Source: Gordionus sp. m RMFG-2023 (taxonomy: Eukaryota; Nematomorpha; Gordioida; Chordodea; Parachordodidae). From it: a DNA stretch of 64,000 bases. The stretch's first letter is position 1. The number at the start of each line of letters is the position of its first letter. The position numbers and the translations under genes are program-made. Shown one piece after another: positions 37,930 through 49,210 of the stretch. Under the pieces are notes generated by a model. The model saw nothing but the letters and a program-made list of their open reading frames with translations, was not told where the DNA came from and did not search any database. Where the stretch lies: assembly GCF_954871325.1 (NCBI RefSeq), contig NC_088775.1, forward strand, positions 38,479,561 to 38,543,560, given 5' to 3'.

Positions 37930-38970
37930 GCAACATTTCGGAAAAAGTTGCTTAAACTTCTATAGGCTTAGTAAAAAGGAGTGAGGTAAAAAAAGAGCCT
38001 ATACCCGAGAACTACAGTATAATTTAATTACTTTAATGGTGGGTGATGGCTGATTTTAAGTTTAAATTCTTTAGTGTAAGTTTTGATAATTACTATCACT
38101 ATTGAGATTTAATGTTCATAGAATTCGTAAATAAATATGATTAAAATAAAAAAAATTGCCTGAACAGTAGATAAAGTGTTATTTTTTTATTAATGATTCA
38201 ACACTTACAATACAGTAATCATAGTCTATGTTCAATTTAATGTAACCATTACAGCTTCAAAGGGAATTGAATGGGATAAAAATATTTAATATAAAATTGG
38301 ATGATCCTTTACTCTTATAAATTGCAAAAGAATGTAGATATATACAATCAAGAGTGGAATGAAATGTTCAATAACCTAATTATGTGATCTTTTGGTTTTT
38401 ATATTTACAAGAATAAGGAATTCAATATATCTAATTGTGTGATCCTTCACTTAACTTTGGATCTGATATATACTCAACATATTAAATTAGATCAAATGTA
38501 ACCATTCCAGTTTAGAAGTTATATGCGTAAGTAAACTTATAATTGCAAAAGGAAGTGTAGAATATTATAATAAATCTAATTGTATGGTTATTTTATACTT
38601 ACTGAGTGGAATAAAAATATTCAATATAAGATATTCTATATATAATCAAGAGTGGAATGAAATGTTCAATAACCAAATTGTGTGGTCTTATATATACAAC
38701 AAATTTAAAGTAGATCAATAGTAACCATTCCAGTTTAAAGGTATATGTGTAAAAAAAATGATGTATTTATCTACATTATAGTTAATAAATGCTACTTCCT
38801 TAAAAGGGATTGCAATATCATTGCAGTTCTAAAAACATGTCCATAATTAGGGTTCCACATGTACCAAAACCTTGCTTTAGGTGTAACTAAGGGATTTACA
38901 AATGCAAGATCATTACAGTTCTATACATGTCCATAATTAGGGTTCCACAGTACCAAAACCTTTCTTTAGG
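37930..38970. repeat. Internal repeats of the inner Helitron
   Basis: 37930-38060 repeats the segment at 23265-23400. Between 38340 and 38760 a unit with AAGAGTGGAATGAAATGTTC occurs twice. At 38830-38970 a ~70-bp unit (CCATAATTAGGGTTCCACA, TTTAGGTGTAACTA) is duplicated. No genes were recognised from 37400 to 39480. Confidence 0.6.
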
Positions 38971-40857
38971 TGTAACTATCTATGTACTGACCATGATTCA
39001 AATGTATTTATGATAAGAAAATTCATGTTATAATTATAAATTGTATAAACTGGAAGTACATAATTAACAAAATATCTTATCTTGAGGATCTTCTGATAAG
39101 TGTAAAGCTTCTTGAAAATAATTCCATAACTTTGAATATCATAGGACTTCAATTAGTGTTTACATGGCATACCTGCCACCGATGTTATAGTTTGATCTAA
39201 AAAAATAAATATATATTATAATAATAACTTCTAATATAGTATTGAATCTTGGTATTCTATATTGTGATTAAGGATAACAAATTTTATTTCGTTTCACCGG
39301 AAACTTTGAATGTGAATGAGAGTGAATCAAAAATATAATTTGAATAAACAGAATTAAATCTCTATTCAAATCAGTTTGCTAAAACAACATCTTTTGAATA
39401 TCCTTATGAAGTGAAGATGGTAAAATGTGTTATAAAATTGAATGAATGTTAAAGTTGTTACATGATTACTATTGGACCGATTACCCTATAATCATTTTAT
39501 TGTACAAATTTTTTTTAAAAGAACACTATTGGCTAAATTTGATTGACGTTTTTTGAGGATTATTATAATAGATTAGGCATTTATTCAGTGCATTCAATGC
39601 ACATTGTTGTTCTTCTAAAATGATATTTTTATGCATAGATTTAGGAGGAGGAATAAAAAAATGTTTGATTTTCTAACTCTAAAATAATTAAAAATTATTT
39701 ATTAATATTAAAAATTTACTTGCCATCTGGATACCATTGCTTTGCTATGTGAAGGGAATGAAATGGTAAGTGTATGAATGTTTTGTGTGTAAGGTGATTC
39801 TTATTGGACCGATTTCGCTATCATCATTTTATTGGACAAATATATTTTAAAAGTACACTATGGGCTAAATTTGATTGACGTTTTTTGAGGATTATTATAA
39901 TAGATACTTGTATTAAAAATTTAACCAAAGACTGTTTTTCGAAAAAGAAAAAAATAGCTTTCCTAAAAACACGTAAAAAAAGAGAAGAAAAGATATCAAA
40001 TTTATTACATCTATTGCAGGATGAATAATAAAATGTTTAATTTTTAAAATTATTTATAACTAAATAGATGGCGTTAAATACTTAAAGGCAATTTGTTATT
40101 ATATTTATTATCAAAACCATTTATTAGTAAAATTTAATATAATATTGACTGTAATATATTATATAACTGTCAAATACGTCTATAAAAGTAGCATTATATC
40201 TAATATTTTATGAACAACTAGTAGAGGATTATAAACTATATATCTACTGAATTTTTATAAAGAAATCTCTTATAATTATTTGGACCTTGAAAATATATTT
40301 AAGGTATGATAATAAAATTTCAAAATAAATATACACTTGATTAGTCATTTTGAAATCGGCTAATTACAATATTAAATTTGTTAATTTTCAAATAATATAT
40401 GATTATATTTATTTAATTAGGGTTAATAATAATTTAAATAATTAGGGTTAATAATAATTTAAATAATAAAAGTCAATTAAACTTCAACTGTTAAAGTTAA
40501 ATTAATATTTAGTGAGTTATTGATATTATATTTTTAATACAGAATTTGATTGCAAGCTGACATAGTGAAAATATAATTTATATGTATTAATCTAATCTAA
40601 TAATTAAAATAATATTCATTTAACAAAAATTTAAATAGTCTTATTAATTTCCAAATAATAAAATTATATCTATATATTACTTAATGGAATTATAAAAGAA
40701 ATCATTCATTGGGCAATAAAAAAATTTATTTTTAGTTCAAGGGGATATTAAGGAGCCATTAAAAAAAAAATTTTTGCTTCAGAGGGCTACTCAAATTGTT
40801 CAAGGGACCCGAGCCCCTGCTGCGCGCCCCCCCCCTAGCGACGCCACAGGTTTTAGA

Positions 40858-41345
40858 CATCTATCTTTCCATGAAAGACTTACATTTAGCAAACAATCAT
40901 ATGATTCTGCAAGATCAATTTTAAATATAATCCTTCTATAGGTCCTCTATTAATGAAATTTGTCTGCCCAGTATTTTGATTAGGTCCTTAGCTTGAGAAC
41001 CAAAAGTGGTTATGGTGACTGATACAATATGATATTGATGAGAGATGTCCATGTATTTATTATATTTATTTTTTTCTGTAGCTACTAAATTTTTCTTTAG
41101 GTATGATGAAGCCTTTCATTTTTAATACAAATGCTACTTACAATCAAAATTTCAAAAAAATATAAGTTTTATATTATGTCTATAAAAGACGATTGTTAGA
41201 TCATTGAGATTTATTTAAATGAATTAGTATACATTAAAAATAAAATTAAAATGCAATTCTATTACTAATTTACCTAAAAAATTTTTTAGATTATTTCTAA
41301 ACCCTTGCCAATGAATCGTGACATGAAAAATATATTTAAAAAAAC
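40858..41345 (-). mobile_element. Repeat Y, second copy (minus strand)
   Basis: The reverse complement matches about 11430-11500 and 17440-17830 of the first copy. Examples are TAGAATTGCATTTTAATTTT, TTTAGTAGCTACA and ATACATGGACATCTCT, plus the peptide KYMDISHQYHIVSVT. Similarity fades near 40960. Its left border is the hAT at 30927-40849 and its right border the gypsy pair at 41350; the sequence resumes beyond that pair at 46535-46610. Confidence 0.7.
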
Positions 41346-41349
41346 ATAT

Positions 41350-41573
41350 TGTTATATCTAATATCATATATATTTTAAAAGGTTATAATTTGAATATTAT
41401 ATTTGTAATATACAATATTATAACTTACCTACATTTAATATTATAATATTATCGAGGTTAATCAAATTGCATATTAATAGAAGTTAAATTTAATAATTAT
41501 ATAAAAGTATATATATATACAAAAGAATTACAAGTAAAATTCATTATTGTTTTTTAACTTTAATCGATATAAT
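41350..41573 (+). repeat. First LTR of gypsy fossil 3
   Basis: Begins TGTTATATCTAATATC and ends TTTAATCGATATAAT. The first ~60 and last ~60 bp are shared with the LTRs at 43864 and 46022. Confidence 0.75.
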
Positions 41574-42169
41574 AAATGGCGACGAAGTATAAAAAAAGTC
41601 GCGCGGTCTTCGGTCAAATTAAATATTATATACATAAAAAAAATTTCTGTTTATAAAAATAAATAAATAATAGATTTGTCTAGAAATTATGGATAAAATT
41701 ATATTACAGGAATTTATAAAATATGAATGTTATATTGATGTATATAGACTACATAAAATACTTATTGAATGTTAAAAATATTTCTCAAATTGACGCCACT
41801 TTGAAAAAAAAAATTTATAGCTTATGGAGGAATAAATATTATAATATTATAAAAAATTACTGTTTCCAAGAAAAATTGATGATGTAGTATGGGCAAATAT
41901 ATACAAAATTGCAAAACAACTTTATAAAAATGAAAGAAGTGTTCTGGCATATCTAGAATTGATTTCATTAGATTAAGTCACGGGCCTACAGAATCCATTT
42001 TGAGTTATCTAAAAAATATAAAAGAGCTAGCCCGAAGATGCGAATTTGAAGATAATGTAGAACTAAGAATTCGCGATCAATTAATCGCTGGACTAGAGAT
42101 GTCACAACTAAAGAACTACGTTTACGAAACCTAGACATATAAAATGGTTTATAAAATCAAAGAGACAAC

Positions 42170-42300
42170 CAAATATAATGATAATAATAAACGATTAAAT
42201 CAAAATGATAATAATAAACGATTAAATCAAAATGGTAATAATAAACGATTAAATCAAAATGATAATAATTAATGATTAAATCAAAATGATAATAATAATC
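42170..42300 (+). repeat. 27-bp Asn-codon-rich tandem repeat in gag of fossil 3
   Basis: Four to five copies of a 27-bp unit (AAATCAAAATGATAATAATA...) lie in the gag region, with the same array at 44645-44770 in the second internal part. Open frames on the minus strand here that read repeated YYYHFDLIV are shadows of it. Confidence 0.85.
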
Positions 42301-43371
42301 GGCAGTATAATGATAATGATAATTGGCAATATCAAAATGATAATGGTTATAACTACCACACAAATAATAATAATACAAGAAAACCGTGTTATTTTTGTAA
42401 TCGTTTTCATGCAATTCGAAATTGTCCAGCATATGAAAAAACGTGAAACAAAATATAAGAAACCAAACCACTTTGCCATGTGTTGTAAAACTATAGGAAA
42501 AATTTACGGTATAAATTACAATAGTAACGACAACGATTCAGATTTCTCAATAAGAAAATTCTACAAATATGGACAGCATTCAAAAATTACGGTATTAATA
42601 AAAATTCACGAAATTAAAATGGAATATGATATAGGTTCAAGCAGTAACCATCATTAATGCAACAATAATAAAATTGGGAGGTCAAAACTTAGAATGGCTA
42701 GAGCTCCAACTACATATGGAAATAATAGAATAAAAATTATGTAAAAGTGCAATTAAATGATAATAAAATGGCTTCCGTTATTAGTTGCAAAAACAAATGA
42801 TAGTTGGATTTCCATGGATTATAGAATTTGATCTATTGTTACCAACAAATGTAAAAGTAAATAGGATCAGCAATAAATATAATAATGAAAACATGAAATA
42901 TGATAACGATATCATGTTCTAGAATGGAGCTAATAATATAATTGCAGATGCTTTATCGCGAAATCTAATATAGAAAAATAATGATAGAATAACAAGCGAA
43001 AATAAAACAGTGAATTATATAAGAAATCTTACTTATGACACATTAACTATAACTAGAAAAGAACTTAGAGATAAAATCGCAAAAGATCCAATTAAGAAGA
43101 GTAAAAATATTAATAAATGATACAAATATACAAAATCAAGCACCAGAATTACAAGCTTTTAGAACAAGAATAGATGAAATAGAAAATGATATTACGAGAC
43201 ATTATATATGGTGGGAACAATTAGATAAAGATGTCGAAAAAGTTAACAGCTGTAGTGGATGTCATAAACAATGCAGAGATATACTAGGAGTTGCCGTATA
43301 TCAGGGGAATCCGCCATCACAATCCTGGAAAAGGGAAGAAGAAAAAGAAAATAAAACGTACAAACCCATAC

Positions 43372-43863
43372 TTTTCTAAATTACAAATATGATATAATTA
43401 TAAATATATTTTAACTACTTTTATGTGTATTTATTATATAAAATTAAAAGTAGTGTAGCGCACTACTTTCTAGTAGCGAGCTACCTCTATTTTTTTTAGG
43501 AAATAGATGTTAAAGCTACTGCGAAAAAATAGCGCGCTCATTTTACAACACTTAGCTCAATAAATTTTTTAGTTCATTTTGAAATTTTAAAAATAGAATA
43601 CTAAATTATATTAATACAAATAAAATTGCTAATTTCAATATTCTATAAAATTTAAAATGGAGCACAATTTTGTAATCATTAAGGATTTTGGAATGGTTTT
43701 TTTACAATTGGATGCCCTTAGTTGCATTCATTTGTGACTTTTGCACCCCATAAAGGAGATGGCAATTTTATTATAAACATAAACCAGAGAGAATCTTTTA
43801 TACCTCAATTAGCCACTCTCATACTACAATGAGACTGAAGATAAGATTTATAAAATATGTATC
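43372..43863 (-). mobile_element. Foreign segment with a LINE 5' fragment
   Basis: 43690-43855 resembles 50685-50865, the 5' end of the RTE-like LINE, in the same minus orientation: GGTTTTTTTACAATTGGATG versus GGTTTTTACAATCGGAGG, and GAATCTTTTATACCTC versus GAATCTTTTAGACCTC, ending in an ATGAG-CT-AAG-TA-GATTT run. To its left (43440-43560) is AGTAGTGTAGCGCACTACTT, a palindromic stretch with further GTAGC/GCTAC units of unknown origin. It could be a truncated LINE or a SINE with a LINE-like head. Confidence 0.5.
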
Positions 43864-44046
43864 TGTTATATCTTAATATCTTATATAATTTAAAAGGTTA
43901 TAATTTGAATATTATTTTTGTAATACAATATTATAACTTTCCTACATTCAATATTATATTATCGAGGTGAATTATATAAAAGTATATATAAACAAAAGAA
44001 TTACAAATAAAATTCATTATTGTTTTTAAACTTTAATCGATATAAT
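43864..44046 (+). repeat. Middle LTR of gypsy fossil 3
   Basis: Begins TGTTATATCTTAATATC and ends TTTAATCGATATAAT, followed by TTTGGCGACGAGG. It serves both as the end of the first internal part and the start of the second. Confidence 0.75.
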
Positions 44047-46021
44047 ATTTGGCGACGAGGTAAAAAAAAGTCGCGCGGTTTTTCGGTCATCGGTCAAGTT
44101 AAATGTTATATAGTATTATAAAAAAAAAATTCTATTAAAAAATAATAGATTTGTTTAGAAATTATGGATAAAATTATTACAGAAATTCAAAAAAAAAAAT
44201 GATGAATGTTCTATTGACGACTGTATACTACATAAAATACATAATGAATGTTAAAAATATTCCTTAAACTGACGTCACTTTGAAAAAATTATTTATAGCT
44301 TATGGGAAATAAATATTATAACTGATATAAAAAAAATTACTCTTTCCAAGAAAAATTGGTGATTGGGCAGATATATAAAAAATTGCAAAACAACTTTATA
44401 AAGATGAAAGAACTGTTCTGACATCTAGAATTGATTTCATTAGATTAAGTCGCGGACCTACAGAATCCGTTTTGAGTTATTTAAAGACTATAAAGGAGCT
44501 AGCCCGAAGATGCGAATTTGAAGATAATGTAGAACTAAGAATTCGCGATCAATTAATCGCTGGACTAGAGATGTCACAACTAAAGAACTACGTTTACGAA
44601 ACCTAGACATATAAAATGGTTTATAAAATCAAAGAGACAACCAAATATAATGATAATAATAAACGATTAAATCAAAATGATAATAATAAACGATTAAATC
44701 AAAATGGTAATAATAAACGATTAAATCAAAATGATAACAATTAATGATTAAATCAAAATGATAATAATAATCGGCAGTATAATGATAATGATAATCGGCA
44801 ATATCAAAATGATAATGGTTATAACTACCACACAAATAATAATAATACAAGAAAACCGTGTTTTTTTGTAATCGTTTTCATGCAATTCGAAATTGTCCAG
44901 CATAACGTGCAACAAATGTAAGAAACCAAACAACTTTGCCGTGTGTTGTAAAACTAGATGAAAAATTTAAGGTACAATTTACAATAATAACGACGATTCA
45001 GATTTCTCAATAAGAAAAGTCTACAAATATGGACAGCACCTAACAATTTCGATATTAATAAATAATCACGAAATTAAAATCGAATATTATACAGGTTCAG
45101 CAGTAACCATCATTAATACAATATGGAATAAAATTGGGAAGCCAAAACTTAGAATGGCTAGAGCTCCAACTACATGTGGAAATAATAAAATAAAAATTAT
45201 GGGCGAAGCTTATGTAAAAGTGCAATTGGATGATAAAATAAAATAGCTTCCTTTATTATTTATAAAAACAAATGATGCATATATGGATTTCCTTGGATTA
45301 TAGAATTTGATCTATCGTTACCAACAAATGTAAAAGTAAATAGGATCAGCAATAAATATAATAATGAAAACATGAAATATGATAACGATATCATGTTCTA
45401 GAATGGAGCTAATAATATAATTGCAGATGCTTTATCGCGAAATCTAATATAGAAAAATAATGATAGAATAACAAGCGAAAATAAAACAGTGAATTATATA
45501 AGAAATCTTACTTATGACACATTAACTATAACTAGAAAAGAACTTAGAGATAAAATCGCAAAAGATCCAATTAAGAAGAGTAAAAATATTAATAAATGAT
45601 ACAAATATACAAAATCAAGCACCAGAATTACAAGCTTTTAGAACAAGAATAGATGAAATAGAAAATGATATTACGAGACATTATATATGGTGGGAACAAT
45701 TAGATAAAGATGTCGAAAAAGTTAACAGCTGTAGTGGATGTCATAAACAATGCAGAGATATACTAGGAGTTGCCGTATATTAGGGGAATCCGCCATCACA
45801 ATCCTGGAAAAAAGAAGAAGAAAAAGAAAATAAAACGTACAAACCCATACTAAAACATACCGACCAACTACGAATAAGGGAAGAACCAGTTGAACCCAAA
45901 TCAATAAAAACAAAAGACATTATAAAGTTAGGAGATGATAAAACAGTAGAAACAAATAGATGAACTTGACTTGGTAAACAAAAAGATTGATAGAAGATCT
46001 AAACTTGGTGGGAAATAAAAT

Positions 46022-46534
46022 TGTTATATCTTATGAAAAGATAGGAAATTAATAATATTTTTCTAAATATTTCATCACACTTTATTAATTTTTTAATTTT
46101 GTATTTATATATTTTTACAAAACTAAAATTAGAATATAAAATCAAAAGGTTAAGTTATAAAACGAAAAGCAAAACTAAAAATAAAAGTATAATTTGTACA
46201 ATTTGAATAAGTTAAATATATCAGAAATAATATAATGAATGCGTGTTATATAAAATTTAAACATATTACTATTTAATAACCAAATATATAATATTTTAAT
46301 TTATTAATTCTTATTGTATAACATCTTAATATCTTATATATTTTAAAAGGTTATAATTTGAATTATATTTGAAACACAATATTATAACTTTCCTTCATTT
46401 AATATTATATTATCGAGATTAATCAAAGTGCATATTATTAGAAGTTAAATTTGATAATTATATAAAAAAGTATATATATACAAAAAAAATAAAAATAAAA
46501 TTCATTATTGTTTTTAAACTTTAATCGATATAAT
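46022..46534 (+). repeat. Last LTR of gypsy fossil 3, opened by repeat W
   Basis: LTR sequence starts TGTTATATCTTA at 46022, directly after the purine-rich GGTGGGAAATAAAA. It is then interrupted from 46034 to 46314 and resumes with TGTATAACATCTTAATATC. It ends at about 46534 with AATCGATATAAT. Confidence 0.7.
46034..46314 (-). mobile_element. Short retroposed repeat W with ~12-14-bp target duplication
   Basis: The minus strand of this 281-bp insert matches 22195-22490 and the 3' part of repeat Y. It is bounded by TGTTATATCTTA and TGTATAACATCTTA, which read as a slightly diverged target duplication of the LTR start. Duplications of this length fit target-primed LINE or SINE insertion. It has no coding frame. 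Confidence 0.65.
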
Positions 46535-46630
46535 GCAATGAGAATACTAACCAATAAAGTGTTAAATATATCTTAACACGATAAGCTTTTGTCCAAATGC
46601 GTTATAATATGCCCATATATTTTTTACAGT
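46535..46630 (-). repeat. Left end of repeat Y, second copy
   Basis: The reverse complement (ATATATGGGCATATTATAAC, GCATTTGGACAAAAGCTTAT) matches the sequence split by the small Helitron at 10315-10338 / 11369-11420. The gypsy pair separates it from the rest of the copy at 41345-40858. Confidence 0.7.
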
Positions 46631-47233
46631 AACCTTGCTATATGTATTCTATGATCCGACAGTTTAATATCAGTGATGTCTTAACGTCATCAAACCACCG
46701 GTGAATATTAGAGATGAAGAAATTAATTTGGAAATTCTGCCGAGCCCTCGTGAAGGTGTATGTGTTTATTTCACATTGGCTAAAAAAGGTTATTTCCGAT
46801 TTTAAGTTCCTGTTTCTGCAGATATCAAAAAGTCTTTCTATGCTCGTTATTCGGTTGTAGAGTGGTAGCATACCTGGTCACATGAATGCTAAATATTCTG
46901 CTTCCCTGCCAATTTTCATGTTTAGTTGCCGTGAATTATTATATTATATCTACACGGTAGGGAGTAAATCGTATCTATCATTATATTGATGAAGCCTTTT
47001 CTTTTGTTTCTATTTGGTGGGGCATAGAAATTTGCCATTATTGTGCGCCTACAATTTGTGTAAATAGAGAAGACTGCATCTTTCAGATATGGGTACAAAT
47101 TTGATAAATTTATGTATTTGTTTATTTATTAGAAATGCTATACAATGAGTATCTTGAATACCTATAATGTCTACTTTCTCCACTTCTAACATCCTAAAAA
47201 GAACCCCTAGTTTTTTTTAATTTCATTGATATT
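46631..47233 (-). mobile_element. Minus-strand LINE, endonuclease part
   Basis: On the minus strand, 46871-46638 encodes RLFDICRNRNLKSEITFFSQ, then RARQNFQINFFISNIHRWFD and DVKTSLILNCRIIEY. This is the C-terminal half of an apurinic-type LINE endonuclease (family pattern R--SQIDFFISN ... DVKT... CGSDHR), with the SDH catalytic motif degraded. Upstream, 47170-46920 shows VEKVDIIGIQDTH-like and NGKFLCPT-like traces of the N-terminal half. It lies on the same strand and in the right order to be the front of the LINE whose reverse transcriptase is at 24830-30926, but this is inferred. hAT copy 2 interrupts it at 47242. Confidence 0.7.
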
Positions 47234-47589
47234 AAGAGACGCAGTAGAGTCACTGAGGGGGGGAGGGGAGCGTAGGGGCTCGAGCCCCCTAAAAAATTTG
47301 AAGAGCCCCCTGAAGCTAAAAAATTTTTTTTAAATGCCTCTTTAATGCCCCCTTGATTTAAAAATAAATTTTTTTGATTGCCCCATGAACGATTTCTTTT
47401 ATAATTCTATTAAGTAATATATAGATTAAATTTTATTAAAAAATTAATAAGACTAGCTAAATTTTTATTAAATGAATACTATTTAATTATTAGATTAGAT
47501 TCTTCTTCTTCTCCATTTTATGGCGATTTCCAGGTTTACCCGGGTAGGCCAGTTTTCCCTCTGATTTTTCTTTTCCATTTTTGACGGTC

Positions 47590-49046
47590 CTAAGCATCAA
47601 TACTTGTAAGATTCATGCTTCTCATATCCGCCGCTATCATATTTGTCCACGTCATCTTGGGTCTTCCTCTAGGTCTTGATCCTCCTACTTCCATCATTGT
47701 GCATCTCTTTACCCAGTCATCTCTTGTCATACGTTCAACATGCCCAAACCATCTTAGTCTATTTTGTCGCATTACCATACCAATCATTTCCATGTTTATC
47801 TCTCTCTCAGAGATACCCTACACATCCATCTAACCATCCTCATCTCTGTTCTTTCTAATTTGGCTTCGTGAGTCGCTTTCATTGCCCATGTTTTACCGCC
47901 ATAAACTAAACAACTCCTCACACAGCTTACGTAAACTTTCCCCTTTAACTTCAGAGAAACTTTTTTATTTGTAAGAATAGACGACATCTCTCTGATCTTC
48001 TTCCAAGCTTGTCTGGTCCTTGCAACAACGGCAGAATCTACACCACCATCTGCGTTTAGAATATCACCTAAATAACAAAATCTATCCACTTTTTCTAGGG
48101 TTAACTCATTGCCAATATCCAGACCACCATTTTTTAGGTTATCATTATTATGAATCTCTTTCATGCATGTTCTACAAATAAAGGTCATTCTTTCTAACAT
48201 CAAACTGCCTTTTTCCACGCTACATCTTTTATGTACCCATTTCTGGCATCTGGTGCATTGGATAGAATTTCTAGCAACTCCTTTCCCACACACACCACAA
48301 GGCCAATTACCAGATACCTCCACCTTTAGATATTCCCCACCAATCATCACCTTTGTTTTTGATGCATTCATTTTCAGGCCCTTTGCTTCCATAGTCATCT
48401 TCCATTTACTTACTTTATCCCTCAATTCTCCCTCACTGTTTGCCATTAATACAAGGTCATCTGCATATAATATATCCCAGCAAAGTCCTTCACGCATTTC
48501 TCTAGCCACCACATCCATTAATAAGATAAATAATAATGGACTCAGCACGGATCCTTGATGAAGTCCTACCTTCACCTCAAAGCTGTCACTATAACCATAA
48601 TCCGTCCGTACTGTTGTTTATGCTCCAACATACATTGCCATTCCTGCGGTAACCAACCATTCCTCCACACCTGATTTTCTCAAGACCCATCTAGTAATCT
48701 CACGCGGCACCCTATCAAATGCTTTCTCCAAATCAACAAACGCATAATAGAGTTTCTTTTCCTTCGCAAGATACTTCTCCTGAATTTGTCTCACCACAAA
48801 AATTTCATCTGTCGTGCCTTTTCCCGATGTAAAACCAAAATGCATTTCATCAATTTCAATTTGTTCCCTTAACCGCTTCTCTAACACTCTCTCAAATACT
48901 TTCATTGCATGTTCCAAGAGTTTAATAGCTCTGTAAGACCCGCAATCTAAAGGATCACTTTTCCCCTTGTATACTGGGATAATTATACTTCTTCGCCAGT
49001 CCTCGGGAATAGTACCTTCTGTGACAATTTGATTTGCTAAATTCAT
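47590..49046 (-). pseudogene. RTE-like LINE reverse transcriptase with an inserted zinc-binding module
   Basis: In order on the minus strand: IPVYKGKSDPLDCGSYRAIK, FGFTSGKGTTDEIFVVRQIQ, motif A FVDLEKAFDRVP, a frame change near 48600, motif B GLHQGSVLSPLLFILLMDVV, the catalytic LYADDLVLM, and KMNASKTKVM. Then comes a cysteine/histidine module, CGVCGKGVARNSIQCTRCQK followed by WVHKRCS and FICRTC, resembling a small PHD/RING-like zinc site. After it are RFCYLGDILNADGG, SCLVYGGKTWAMK and, after another frame change, RWFGHVERM and RPKMTW. Such a zinc module after the YADD box is known to me in some cnidarian and mollusc RTE copies (recollection). Broken by two or three frame changes. Confidence 0.88.
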
Positions 49047-49210
49047 TAACCATTCAATCCCTAAATCATCAGAACTTTAAACATCTCTGATACCACCATC
49101 GTTAAACCCGATGCCTTCCCTTTCTTCATCTTTTTCACTGATCTCTTTATCTCGTTTTTGTCAAATTTACACCCTGGACCTTTTACCTTTGTACAACTAA
49201 TATTATTATC

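Larger units (their letters stand above)
34555..39572 (-). mobile_element. Inner Helitron, ~5.0 kb, nested in the outer one
   Basis: The minus-strand 5' end, TCTATTATAATAATCCTCAA, is identical to that of the outer Helitron over at least 30 bp (39572 versus 39904). The 3' end is CCTGTCATTTTTGACGGGC, then TATCTACTAG, before T. The pair of near-identical 5' ends 332 bp apart, each with its own 3' end, is the signature of one family member inserted in another. The block 35250-36840 repeats 33380-34500 of the outer element. No long frame. Confidence 0.8.
31854..39904 (-). mobile_element. Outer Helitron, ~8.05 kb, in hAT copy 1
   Basis: On the minus strand it begins TCTATTATAATAATCCTC after an A. 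It ends with a hairpin arm pair (CCGTCATTCTTGACGG) and then GTTATCATCTAG, before T. The flanks, AATATCAAAAATA and TACTTGTATTAAA, are contiguous in the other hAT copy (reverse complement of about 51215-51250, AATATCAAAAATATACTCG), which proves the insertion and both borders. It contains a minisatellite near its 3' end, a block repeated in the inner Helitron, and the whole inner Helitron. No Rep/helicase gene was recognised. Confidence 0.85.
30927..40849. mobile_element. Non-autonomous hAT (family H, copy 1), swollen by Helitrons
   Basis: The left end is CAGGGGCGTCGCTAG and the right end CTAGCGACGCCACAG (inverse CTGTGGCGTCGCTAG). Flanks GTCTCAGA (30919-30926) and GTTTTAGA (40850-40857) are an 8-bp duplication with two mismatches. 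Without the Helitron at 31854-39904 the element is ~1.87 kb: 30927-31853 plus 39905-40849. These outer parts match the reverse complement of copy 2 (47242-56741) minus its own insertions. There is no transposase in the outer parts. Subterminal regions are GC-rich (GGGGGCTTCGCCCCCAT, a C9 run). Confidence 0.85.
41350..46534 (+). mobile_element. Ty3/gypsy fossil 3: tandem pair sharing a middle LTR
   Basis: The order is LTR - internal - LTR - internal - LTR, all plus-oriented. LTRs lie at 41350-41573, 43864-44046 and 46022-46534, the last opened by a small repeat. The two internal parts (from about 41577 and 44050) are closely similar and include a PBS-like TGGCGACGA, a gag region with an Asn-rich repeat and a CCHC knuckle start, protease and integrase zinc-region traces. 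Both are broken by many changes and shortened compared with a full element. Close similarity of the two internal parts points to one tandem event, then shared decay. Confidence 0.8.

Noticed and set aside
11655-39904. A Helitron Rep/helicase gene in one of the Helitrons
   Set aside because: Looked for in the larger Helitrons (11655-17016, 31854-39904) on both strands. No helicase or HUH-Rep motif and no long frame, so all were called non-autonomous.
42157-42471. Minus-strand frame with repeated YYYHFDLIV, and its near copy at 44629-44850
   Set aside because: It is the antisense of the 27-bp Asn-codon repeat in the gag region of gypsy fossil 3. The periodic peptide comes from the repeat, not from a gene.
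43440-43560. tRNA or hairpin RNA at the GTAGTGTAGCGCACTAC palindrome
   Set aside because: No tRNA boxes. A palindrome alone is not evidence for an RNA gene; more likely a subterminal repeat of a lost DNA element.
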